From Oscillospiraceae bacterium (lineage in GTDB: Bacteria > Bacillota > Clostridia > Oscillospirales > Oscillospiraceae), in the NCBI GenBank assembly GCA_902783825.1, contig CACZSJ010000183.1:1-9174 (forward strand): a DNA stretch of 9,174 nucleotides, in the 5' to 3' direction. Positions 1 through 5,754 of the stretch are shown here, piece by piece. Every line of letters starts with the position of its first letter. Positions within the stretch are counted from its first letter, which is position 1. Position numbers and translations under genes: made by a program. The notes under the pieces were generated by a model. The model was not told where the DNA came from. It searched no databases and was given only the letters and a program-made list of their open reading frames with translations.

Positions 1-1233
1 ATCGCCAACAGCACCCTCAACGAGCTTACCGGCGGAGACACGCAGATCACGGTCATGGGTGTTTACGTGCGAGAGGGCGATGCTGCCCAGAATCTACAGG
101 ACGCTTCCCACTACTCCTTTGCCACCGTATCCTCCGCAGACGAGCTTCCCCTCGCGCAGACGCTTCTGGAAATGGAACGCCTCTGCGGGCATGGCTTTAA
201 TCTCCGGGATCAAGCCAGCATTCCGGACGCTCTGATCGCCCTGGCTTCCGGTCAGTGCGGTGCCTTGCTGATCAACACCGCATACCCAGAGCTGTTTGAC
301 AGTGGGCAGACAGGTGTGGACGCTTCCGGTTTTCGCTGTATCTACACCTATAACGTGGAAAGCTCAATCGATTCCATGGGCGGAGAAAGCCCTCTTTCTC
401 TGCTGCAGCGGCTCTTCCGCCGGGCAGACAGCCAGAGCTTTTGCCTTTATGTCAGCGGAATCGATACCTGGGGTCCCGTCTCTACCGCAAGCCGCAGCGA
501 TGTAAACATTTTGGGCATCGTCAACCCCGAAAGCCGTACCGTCCTGCTGATCTCCACCCCCCGGGACTTCTATGTGCCTTTCCCCAATGTGGACGGTCGC
601 CGGGATAAGCTGACCCATGCCGGCGTCTTTGGCGTGGACACGTCCATGCAGGTGCTTTCCGATTTCTATAATACCCCGGTAGAGTACTTCCTGCGCATGA
701 ATTTTACCGGCTTTCAGACAATCATCGACCAGCTGGGCGGCGTTGACGTGTACTCTGACGCCAGCTTTTCCGCCGGCGGCTATTATTTCACCGAGGGCAT
801 CAATCACCTGGACGGCGCGGCCGCCCTGGCCTTTGCCCGGGATCGCTCCAGCTTCGGGGAAGGCGATCGCGCCAGAGGACGCCATCAGATGGCCGTGATT
901 CAGGGAGTCATTCAGAGCCTGAGCTCTTCCCAGCTTTTGGTCCACTACGCAGACATCATGGCTGAGCTTGCCGGCAGTTTCCAAACCAATCTGCCCAAGG
1001 AGCTGCTGGGTGATTTGGTCCAGAAAACCCTTCGTGGCCAAAGCTGGACCGTTGTGTCCTACAGCGTCAACGGCTCTGGGAAAATGGACTGGTGCCATGC
1101 CGTAGGCGCCACAGCTTACGTGATGGAGCCTTTTCCCGACACGGTGGAATACGCCCAGAATCTGATTCGTTCCATCCGCCAGGGAAAGACTCTCACCCAG
1201 GAGCAAATCAACCAGGATGCTCCTCAACACTAA
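1..1233 (+). CDS. LCP (LytR-CpsA-Psr) family protein with a binding-protein-like N-terminal segment; 5' end outside window
   Basis: LCP proteins are membrane-anchored enzymes that transfer lipid-linked glycopolymers such as teichoic acids or capsule onto peptidoglycan outside the membrane. The frame is open from base 1, so the start codon, any N-terminal membrane anchor and part of the protein lie outside; 410 residues are visible. The ATG at 55 is in frame but has no reason to be the true start. The LCP domain spans roughly visible residues 147-310. It opens with FCLYVSGID, then SRSDVNIL (R165, D167), STPRD (R188, D189), DKLTHAG, the GGVDVYSD block, LAFARDR (R280, R282) and GDRARGRHQ. These Arg/Asp positions are the ones that hold the polyprenyl-pyrophosphate head group in characterised LCP enzymes. 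Residues 1 to about 125 lie outside the LCP fold and resemble the end of a bacterial solute-binding domain, an arrangement I recall from clostridial LCP proteins. It is convergent with tatD and isolated. The family is certain; the polymer and partner are unknown. Confidence 0.9.
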   Translation: MANSTLNELTGGDTQITVMGVYVREGDAAQNLQDASHYSFATVSSADELPLAQTLLEMERLCGHGFNLRDQASIPDALIALASGQCGALLINTAYPELFDSGQTGVDASGFRCIYTYNVESSIDSMGGESPLSLLQRLFRRADSQSFCLYVSGIDTWGPVSTASRSDVNILGIVNPESRTVLLISTPRDFYVPFPNVDGRRDKLTHAGVFGVDTSMQVLSDFYNTPVEYFLRMNFTGFQTIIDQLGGVDVYSDASFSAGGYYFTEGINHLDGAAALAFARDRSSFGEGDRARGRHQMAVIQGVIQSLSSSQLLVHYADIMAELAGSFQTNLPKELLGDLVQKTLRGQSWTVVSYSVNGSGKMDWCHAVGATAYVMEPFPDTVEYAQNLIRSIRQGKTLTQEQINQDAPQH

Positions 1234-1236
1234 ACC

Positions 1237-1273
1237 ATACAGGCCCCGGACCCTTGTGGTCCGAGGCCTGTGT
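1237..1273. terminator. Bidirectional hairpin between convergent LCP and tatD genes
   Basis: Arms at 1239-1252 and 1258-1271 pair over 14 positions with one C/A mismatch around a 5-nt loop, and weaker pairs extend outward to 1237/1273. It lies 3 bases after the LCP stop and just past the tatD stop on the other strand. Downstream on the + strand is the T-rich run GTATTTATATA; on the - strand a shorter run, ATGGTTT. Neither is a perfect U-tract, but position and stem strength make a shared terminator likely. Confidence 0.72.
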
Positions 1274-1275
1274 AT

Positions 1276-2034
1276 TTATATACCGAAAAGCGTCCGGCCG
1301 TTTTCTTGGGTGATCCGTGCCATCTCCCTGGGCTCTACGCCTTTGACCTGGGCGATTTTCTCGACGATGTAACGCAAATTGCGGGAATCGTTGCGTTTTC
1401 CCCGTAAAGGAATCGGGCTCAGATACGGGCTGTCCGTCTCCACGAGGATCTTGTCCAGCGGACAGATTTCCAGAACCTCCAACGCCTTGCGGGCATTCTT
1501 ATAGGTAACCGGACCGTCGAAGCCCAGATACCACCCCTTTCGAAGAAGCTCCTCCGCCATTTCGACACTGCCGGAAAAACAGTGGAACACGCCGCGCAGC
1601 TCCGGATATTCCCGCACGATCTCCATGCAGTCTCCATGCGCTTCCCGGTCGTGGACAATGACCGGCTTGCCCATCTCCAGGGCCAATTGAAGCTGCCGAT
1701 GGAAAAGCGCCTTCTGCTCGGGTTTTCTGCTGTCGTCCCAATAATAATCCAGGCCGATCTCGCCGATGGCCACGCACTTTGGATGCGCCGCCAACTGGCA
1801 GATGCGCCGATACCCTTCTTCATTGTAATCGTCCAGATCCCCGGGGTGATAGCCTACCGCCGCGTATACAAAAGAAAAACGCTCCGCCAGCGCGATGGCC
1901 TGCTCGCTGCTTTTCCGGTCGCAGCCCGGATCCACAATCAAGTCGACGCCTTCCGCATGAACCTGCTCCAAAAGCGCATACCGATCTTTGGAAAAGGCTC
2001 CGCTGTCATAATGCGCGTGGGTGTCAAAGTACAT
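1276..2034 (-). CDS. tatD: TatD family metal-dependent hydrolase/deoxyribonuclease
   Basis: This is a cytoplasmic TIM-barrel metal hydrolase of the TatD family. Members show 3'-5' DNase/exonuclease activity and have been linked to DNA repair and quality control. The 252 residues match the family's usual length of about 250-260. The metal-site motifs are all present: THAHYD (H6, H8), GEIGLDYYWD (E92), VIVHDREA (H128), GVFHCFSGS (H151) and VETDSPYL (D201). I chose the ATG at 2034, preceded by AGGAGGGGAGAAG. A longer reading from a TTG at 2055 is unlikely because that codon overlaps the spacing between promoter and ribosome-binding site and lies upstream of the expected transcription start. The gene has its own promoter, so it need not depend on hsp20 upstream. 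In many Firmicutes tatD lies by metG and ksgA; here it does not. The family call is very secure; the physiological substrate is not known. Confidence 0.95.
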   Translation of the reverse strand: MYFDTHAHYDSGAFSKDRYALLEQVHAEGVDLIVDPGCDRKSSEQAIALAERFSFVYAAVGYHPGDLDDYNEEGYRRICQLAAHPKCVAIGEIGLDYYWDDSRKPEQKALFHRQLQLALEMGKPVIVHDREAHGDCMEIVREYPELRGVFHCFSGSVEMAEELLRKGWYLGFDGPVTYKNARKALEVLEICPLDKILVETDSPYLSPIPLRGKRNDSRNLRYIVEKIAQVKGVEPREMARITQENGRTLFGI

Positions 2035-2056
2035 CTTCTCCCCTCCTGACGCCAAC

Positions 2057-2085
2057 AGTATAGCGAAAACAGCTCATTCTGTCAA
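2057..2085 (-). promoter_or_regulatory. Sigma-A-type promoter of tatD
   Basis: On the - strand, TTGACA (2080-2085, 6/6 consensus) is separated by exactly 17 bases from TATACT (2057-2062, 5/6). Transcription should start near 2050, leaving a leader of about 16 bases that is almost all Shine-Dalgarno sequence. This supports the ATG at 2034 as the tatD start. It lies just downstream of the hsp20 terminator. Confidence 0.85.
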
Positions 2086-2104
2086 AAGCATTTGAACAAG
2101 GTAC

Positions 2105-2135
2105 AAAAAGCCGGAGGCGTCACGTGGCGCCTCCG
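2105..2135 (-). terminator. Intrinsic terminator of hsp20
   Basis: Perfect 8-bp GC-rich arms, CGGAGGCG (2112-2119) and CGCCTCCG (2128-2135), flank an 8-nt loop that can itself pair partly (CACGTG core). On the - strand the stem is followed by G, C and five Ts (2109-2105). It begins about 19 bases after the hsp20 stop. This is a textbook Rho-independent terminator that separates hsp20 from the tatD promoter. Confidence 0.9.
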
Positions 2136-2153
2136 ACTCTGCTTGTTGTGCGC

Positions 2154-2591
2154 TTATTTGATTTCCAGTCTGCGACTGGGCGGAACCGTCTCCACTTTCT
2201 TGGGCATATGCAGGGTCAGCACCCCATCGTTGTAAGCGGCCTCGATGCCATCCACGTTGATGCCGGATACATCGAAGCAGCGGCTGTAGGAGCCGTAGAA
2301 GCGCTCACGCTTGACAAAGTTCGGCTTGCTTTCGTCCTTATCCAGCTTGCGCTCGGCACTGATCGTCAGACAATCATTTTCCACTTCGATTTTGATGTCA
2401 TCCTTCTTGAAGCCCGGCAGCTCTGCCTCCAGCTTAAATGCGTCTCCGGTGTCGGTCACATCGGTGCGGAAAGCTGAAACACTGGCATTCGCCCCGCCAA
2501 AAAAGCTGCGCTCCAGTTCATCCAGAGCACGGAACGGATCGTAGACGGAAACATTGCGTCCACGGCGGTCAAACGGAATCAGTTCAAACAT
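2154..2591 (-). CDS. hsp20: Small heat-shock protein, Hsp20/alpha-crystallin family
   Basis: This is an ATP-independent holdase chaperone of the cytoplasm. It binds unfolding proteins under heat or other stress and hands them to the DnaK/GroEL machinery. At 145 residues it has the usual clostridial Hsp18/20 length. A short N-terminal arm (1-40, with YDPFRALDELERSFF) leads into the alpha-crystallin domain (about 42-135). Its family marks include AELPGF (56-61), DDIKIEV, the loop FVKRERFYGSYSRCF (92-106) and the closing AAYNDGVLTLHMPK block (118-131). The tail carries an LEI triplet (142-144), matching the I/L-x-I/V anchor that docks on a neighbouring subunit during oligomerisation. The ATG at 2591 follows a GGAGGG site about 9 bases upstream. 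A CIRCE-like palindrome upstream suggests HrcA-type heat-shock control, which is inference. Transcription ends at a strong terminator before tatD. Confidence 0.96.
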   Translation of the reverse strand: MFELIPFDRRGRNVSVYDPFRALDELERSFFGGANASVSAFRTDVTDTGDAFKLEAELPGFKKDDIKIEVENDCLTISAERKLDKDESKPNFVKRERFYGSYSRCFDVSGINVDGIEAAYNDGVLTLHMPKKVETVPPSRRLEIK

Positions 2592-2657
2592 AATCTATCC
2601 CTCCACAATCATCATGTATAAATTTGAAGAACATCACATTTCTTTCGTTCTGTTCTG

Positions 2658-2714
2658 TATATAAAATACCGCACAATTATGAACAATTATACCTGAAAAA
2701 ATGAACAATATATG
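2658..2714 (-). promoter_or_regulatory. Candidate promoter region of hsp20 (two overlapping possibilities)
   Basis: Two candidates are visible on the - strand and neither is perfect. Candidate A is TTGTTC (2681-2686), 17 bases, TATATA (2658-2663), giving a leader of about 60 bases. Candidate B has a perfect TATAAT (2686-2691) but only CATATA at the matching -35 place (2709-2714), right next to the CIRCE-like palindrome. The nonamer ATTGTTCAT occurs twice on the - strand here (2679-2687 and 2701-2709), 22 bases or about two helical turns apart. The region is very AT-rich. Sequence alone cannot decide which promoter is used. Confidence 0.45.
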
Positions 2715-2749
2715 AATATTGGCACTCATATAGCATGAGTGCCAATATT
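2715..2749. promoter_or_regulatory. CIRCE-like heat-shock operator / long palindrome upstream of hsp20
   Basis: Perfect 15-bp arms, AATATTGGCACTCAT (2715-2729) and ATGAGTGCCAATATT (2735-2749), flank a 5-base centre. Read as a CIRCE element, it is TTGGCACTC (2719-2727), 9 bases, GAGTGCCAA (2737-2745). The classical HrcA operator is TTAGCACTC-N9-GAGTGCTAA, so only one base per arm differs, and the changes are complementary. It lies about 128 bases upstream of the hsp20 start and 26 bases after the stop of the amidohydrolase gene. It may therefore also act as a transcript hairpin at the end of that operon, though no U-tract follows directly. HrcA binding is inferred from the match. Confidence 0.75.
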
Positions 2750-2775
2750 GTTCCCCGTATTCTTTTTCCTATGCA

Positions 2776-4218
2776 TCAAAGGGCTATCGGTTTGGCTCCG
2801 CTTTCGATTGGACAAACATAGCCCGCAGCCGAACGCTCGGCAAATTCGCTTCTTGCCGTTGCCAGAAGCTCCGTATCCTCCAGCAAATCGATGGCGGTGG
2901 CTGCGAGGATCTTCCCCGCAAACAGCATTCCTTTGTGGGCCAGGGCGCTTTTTCCGCAGGCAACCACCTGCCAGGAATGCCCCGGCACGTCAGCCGGCCA
3001 GGTGACCGTCTCAATCTGCGAAGCGGGCGTCTGCCAACTCACGTCCCCTACGTCGGTACTGCCGGGAGTAAAGCCCGTGCCTGAATAGAGGGGCAGAATG
3101 AAATCATAGATGGGCTTGCTCATGTTTTCGCTCATGGCCCGCACCTGTCTGGCGATCTCCTCATCGAAGCGAGAGCCAATCCCCGGCGGCGTTTCGGCGG
3201 CCGGACAGCTCGCCCTCAGGGCCGCAGCCATAGCCCGGTCCTCCTCGCTGTACACAGGCAGGCCGATCTCCGTCATATTCCGATAAAGGGCTCGCTCCAG
3301 CGTGAAATTGGGCAGCAGCTCTGACGTCCCGTCGATGAAGACGCGCTCAAAGCGAGTCCCCGTCATCAGCGCGGCGCCTTTGGCGATGTCGTCCACTCTG
3401 GCCTGGAGCTTCACCGAATCGGCCACCTTGTTTGCCCGCACCATATACAGAACGGAGGCTTTGGCCTGCACCACGTTGGGTGACACGCCGCCGGCGTCGA
3501 TGATGGCATAGTGAATCCGGCAGTCCTCGCGCATATGCTCCCGCAAAAACTGCACGCCAACATTCATCAGCTCTACCGCATCCAGGGCGCTGCGTCCATT
3601 GTAAGGATCTCCTGCGGCGTGGGCCGCCGTCCCGTGGAAGTGATAGAGAACCTGGATGCTGGAATTGTTCGTGCCAGTCTTGACCTGGTTGACGTCGCTG
3701 GGATGCCAGCTCAGGGCCGCGTCCAAGTTCCGCCACAAACCATCCCGAGCCATATAGGCTTTGCCGCTGCCCCCCTCTTCTCCCGGGCAGCCGTAGAATA
3801 TCACCGTGCCCTGCGTGCCGCTCTGTTCCAGATAGCGCTTGACCGCCACCGCCGCCGCCAGAGACCCAACCCCCAGCAAATTGTGTCCGCAGCCATGACC
3901 GCTGCCGCCGTCCTGCAGCGGCGCATATTCGGACAATCCCGCCTGCTGGCTGAGTCCGGACAGGGCGTCAAATTCGCCCAGAATCCCGATTACGGGCCGA
4001 CCGCTTCCATAAGCGCCGCAAAAGGCGGTTTTGATCCCGCAAAGCTCCTCCGTCACGGTAAAGCCCAGGCGGCGAAGCTGCTCACAGTAGAGGGCAGCCG
4101 CTCCGTATTCTTTCAGCGACAGCTCCGGGTTTTCCCAGATCTTATCCGCCAGCTCCTTGTAAAACTCCGCCATATCGTCCACAGACGCTATGGCGGCTTT
4201 TTTCAGCATGTCTTTCAT
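2776..4218 (-). CDS. M20-family amidohydrolase, AbgB-like
   Basis: This is a cytoplasmic metallo-amidohydrolase of the M20D/AbgB group, whose members hydrolyse amide-linked amino acid conjugates; E. coli AbgB takes part in cleaving p-aminobenzoyl-glutamate. The 480 residues are almost exactly AbgB length and longer than the roughly 380-400 of hippurate or N-acetyl-amino-acid hydrolases. Metal-site features are GSGHGCGHN (105-113, with C110 and H112), GCPGEEGG (143-150, catalytic/ligand E147-E148), SWHPSD (H172) and a late H428. H200 in GTAAHAAG lies in the inserted dimerisation domain, and PGSTDVGDVSW (385-395) is a conserved late motif. The start codon overlaps the ATPase stop as TAATG, with AAGGTG upstream, so translation is probably coupled. 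It is the last gene of an amino-acid-type ABC importer operon, so the transported solute is presumably its substrate. No AbgA partner gene is present. The family is secure; the exact conjugate is unknown. Confidence 0.92.
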   Translation of the reverse strand: MKDMLKKAAIASVDDMAEFYKELADKIWENPELSLKEYGAAALYCEQLRRLGFTVTEELCGIKTAFCGAYGSGRPVIGILGEFDALSGLSQQAGLSEYAPLQDGGSGHGCGHNLLGVGSLAAAVAVKRYLEQSGTQGTVIFYGCPGEEGGSGKAYMARDGLWRNLDAALSWHPSDVNQVKTGTNNSSIQVLYHFHGTAAHAAGDPYNGRSALDAVELMNVGVQFLREHMREDCRIHYAIIDAGGVSPNVVQAKASVLYMVRANKVADSVKLQARVDDIAKGAALMTGTRFERVFIDGTSELLPNFTLERALYRNMTEIGLPVYSEEDRAMAAALRASCPAAETPPGIGSRFDEEIARQVRAMSENMSKPIYDFILPLYSGTGFTPGSTDVGDVSWQTPASQIETVTWPADVPGHSWQVVACGKSALAHKGMLFAGKILAATAIDLLEDTELLATARSEFAERSAAGYVCPIESGAKPIAL

Positions 4219-4982
4219 TACAGCACCTTGGACAAAAAGTCCTGCAGCCGGGGATGCTGAGGATGATTGAAGATCTGTTCCGGCGTACCTTCCTCCAGAA
4301 GTTTCCCGTCGTCCATAAACAAGACCCGATTGCCTACCTCCCGGGCAAAGCCCATCTCGTGGGTGACCACAGCCATGGTCATGCCGTCCCGTGCTAACTC
4401 TTTCATGACGTCCAGCACCTCACCCACCATCTCCGGATCCAGCGCGGAGGTAGGCTCGTCAAAGAGCATCACGTCCGGCTCCATCGCCAGTGCGCGCACG
4501 ATTGCCACACGTTGCTTCTGTCCGCCGGAAAGCTGGATCGGATAGGCGTCGGCCCGATCCGCCAGTCCCACGCGCTCCAAAAGCTCCAAGGCCTTGGCCT
4601 TGGCCTGCTCTTCCGGGATCTTCTTCACTTGGATGGGCGCCAGAGTCATGTTCTCCAGAATGCTCATATGCGGGAACAAATTGAAGTGCTGGAAAACCAT
4701 GCCCATTTTCTGCCGATGCAGGTCAATGTCCAGCTTCTTTCCGTTTTCGTCCTTCTTGCGGGTAATGTCCACCCCGTCGAAAACGATACTCCCCGAGCTC
4801 GGCTGCTCCAGCAGATTCAGGGAGCGCAGCAAGGTGGATTTTCCCGATCCGGAGGGGCCGATGATCACCATCACGTCTCCCCGGTTGATATCCACGGAAA
4901 CCCCGTCGAGCGCTTTGATGGCGCCTTTGTTGTAATGCTTTTTCAGGTCCCGCACCTGGATCAGCTTATCGCTTGTCACCAA
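4218..4982 (-). CDS. Amino-acid-type ABC transporter ATP-binding protein (GlnQ/HisP family)
   Basis: This is the cytoplasmic ATPase of a polar-amino-acid ABC importer and drives uptake with the permease and lipoprotein encoded just upstream. In 254 residues it shows Walker A GPSGSGKST (42-50), Q-loop Q98, the FQHFNLFPHMSILEN block typical of this subfamily, signature LSGGQ (151-155), Walker B VMLFDE (171-176), D-loop SALD (179-182) and switch H208 in VTHEMGFA. The start is unusual. The permease reading frame runs 17 bases into this gene, and no in-frame ATG fits. The first candidate is a TTG at 4982 followed at once by a GTG at 4979; an AAGGAAG site lies 7 and 10 bases before them. I use the TTG, but the GTG is equally possible. 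The stop overlaps the amidohydrolase start (TAATG). The family call is certain; the solute is not determined by the sequence. Confidence 0.95.
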   Translation of the reverse strand: MVTSDKLIQVRDLKKHYNKGAIKALDGVSVDINRGDVMVIIGPSGSGKSTLLRSLNLLEQPSSGSIVFDGVDITRKKDENGKKLDIDLHRQKMGMVFQHFNLFPHMSILENMTLAPIQVKKIPEEQAKAKALELLERVGLADRADAYPIQLSGGQKQRVAIVRALAMEPDVMLFDEPTSALDPEMVGEVLDVMKELARDGMTMAVVTHEMGFAREVGNRVLFMDDGKLLEEGTPEQIFNHPQHPRLQDFLSKVL

Positions 4983-5667
4983 CGCTCATCTTCCTTTCAA
5001 AATGTGCAATGATTTTACTGGTTGGGTAAGTCAGACAGAAGTACAGGGCCGTGGCGATGATCAGCGCCTCCCCCATGCGGTAGGTCGCCCCTTTGACCGC
5101 GTTGACCGCCGACATGATATCCTGCACGCCAATGGTGTAGCATATGGCCGATTCCTTGATGATGGTCACAAACTCATTGGCGATGGCCGGCAAAATGTTT
5201 TTAATGGCCTGGGGCAAAACGACAAAACGCATGGTCTTCCAGGAGCTGAGTCCCAAGGATCTGGCCGCCTCGGTCTGCCCGCCATCGATGGACTGAATGC
5301 CCGAGCGGATAATCTCCGACAGATAGGCTCCGGAGTTGAGCGCCAGCGCCACCACGGCCGGAAAGAAGCGCTCAAAACGGATGAAGCCGAACAGCTTGAA
5401 GCCCGGCAGTACCTTGATTCCGTCAAACACCACATAGAAAATGATGAAAATCTGCACTACCATGGGCGTTGCCCGAAACAGCTCCACATATACCGTTGCC
5501 AGCGTCTTGAGCACCCGGGAGCGGCCCATCCGGCAAACAGCCAGAATCAGTGCCAGGATAAAGCCAAAAAACACCGTCAACGCAGACAGCGAAACGGTAC
5601 AGACAACTCCCTGCATAAACAGCTTCCAGTATTCAAACGCCTTGGAAAAACCTTGCGCAGTCAGCAT
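4966..5667 (-). CDS. Amino-acid-type ABC transporter permease (HisM/GlnP family)
   Basis: This is the membrane channel subunit of the importer. It probably works as a homodimer, since only one permease gene is present. The 233 residues fit the family's usual 215-240. The first helix (about 20-45) is followed by the conserved ELFRATPMVVQ (62-72) and a second helix (about 70-82). The GGQTEAARSLGLSSW segment (129-143) begins the EAA loop that contacts the ATPase, followed by MRFVVLPQAIKNILPAIANEF (146-165). Further helices and a positively charged tail end the protein. I chose the ATG at 5667 because AAAGGAGA lies 6-7 bases upstream. A longer frame from a TTG at 5691 would start inside a hairpin and lacks a site. 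Its 3' end overlaps the ATPase gene by 17 bases. The gap to the binding-protein gene is 87 bases, unusually long for an operon, and is mostly filled by a hairpin. Confidence 0.94.
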   Translation of the reverse strand: MLTAQGFSKAFEYWKLFMQGVVCTVSLSALTVFFGFILALILAVCRMGRSRVLKTLATVYVELFRATPMVVQIFIIFYVVFDGIKVLPGFKLFGFIRFERFFPAVVALALNSGAYLSEIIRSGIQSIDGGQTEAARSLGLSSWKTMRFVVLPQAIKNILPAIANEFVTIIKESAICYTIGVQDIMSAVNAVKGATYRMGEALIIATALYFCLTYPTSKIIAHFERKMSVGDKR

Positions 5668-5686
5668 GTTCCGATCTCCTTTAACG

Positions 5687-5723
5687 TGCAAAGCACCTCC
5701 GTGTTACCGCGGAGGGCTTTGCA
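5687..5723 (-). repeat. Stable intra-operon hairpin between binding-protein and permease genes
   Basis: Arms at 5687-5701 and 5710-5723 form a 14-bp stem (TGCAAAGC/GCTTTGCA plus CCTCCG/CGGAGG) with one bulged base and an 8-nt loop. On the transcribed strand it is followed by GTTAAAGGAG, which is the permease ribosome-binding site, not a U-tract, so it is not a normal terminator. By analogy with binding-protein operons such as malE-malF, the likely role is to block 3'-5' decay and keep the binding-protein mRNA more abundant than the rest. That role is inference. Confidence 0.65.
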
Positions 5724-5754
5724 GCGTATCAACTGTTTATGATTTCGTCCAGGC

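Noticed and set aside
364..1230. 288-residue open frame on the - strand across the LCP gene
   Set aside because: It is antisense to a gene with clear LCP motifs, shows no recognisable family, and is explained by GC-rich codon bias in the opposite frame.
2592..2650. Possible RNA thermometer in the hsp20 leader
   Set aside because: The leader has no convincing ROSE or fourU pairing with the GGAGGG site; only weak AT-rich pairing is visible.
2715..2749. Palindrome as a mobile-element end or attachment site
   Set aside because: There is no transposase, integrase or target duplication nearby, and the CIRCE-pattern match next to a heat-shock gene is the better explanation.
3511..4260. 249-residue open frame on the + strand inside the amidohydrolase gene
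   Set aside because: It is antisense to a full-length M20 enzyme with all motifs in frame; the translation looks like an antisense shadow with no domain.
5002..5742. 246-residue open frame on the + strand across the permease gene
   Set aside because: It is antisense to the permease and rich in His/Gln/Arg as expected for the reverse of a hydrophobic gene; no start site or family support.
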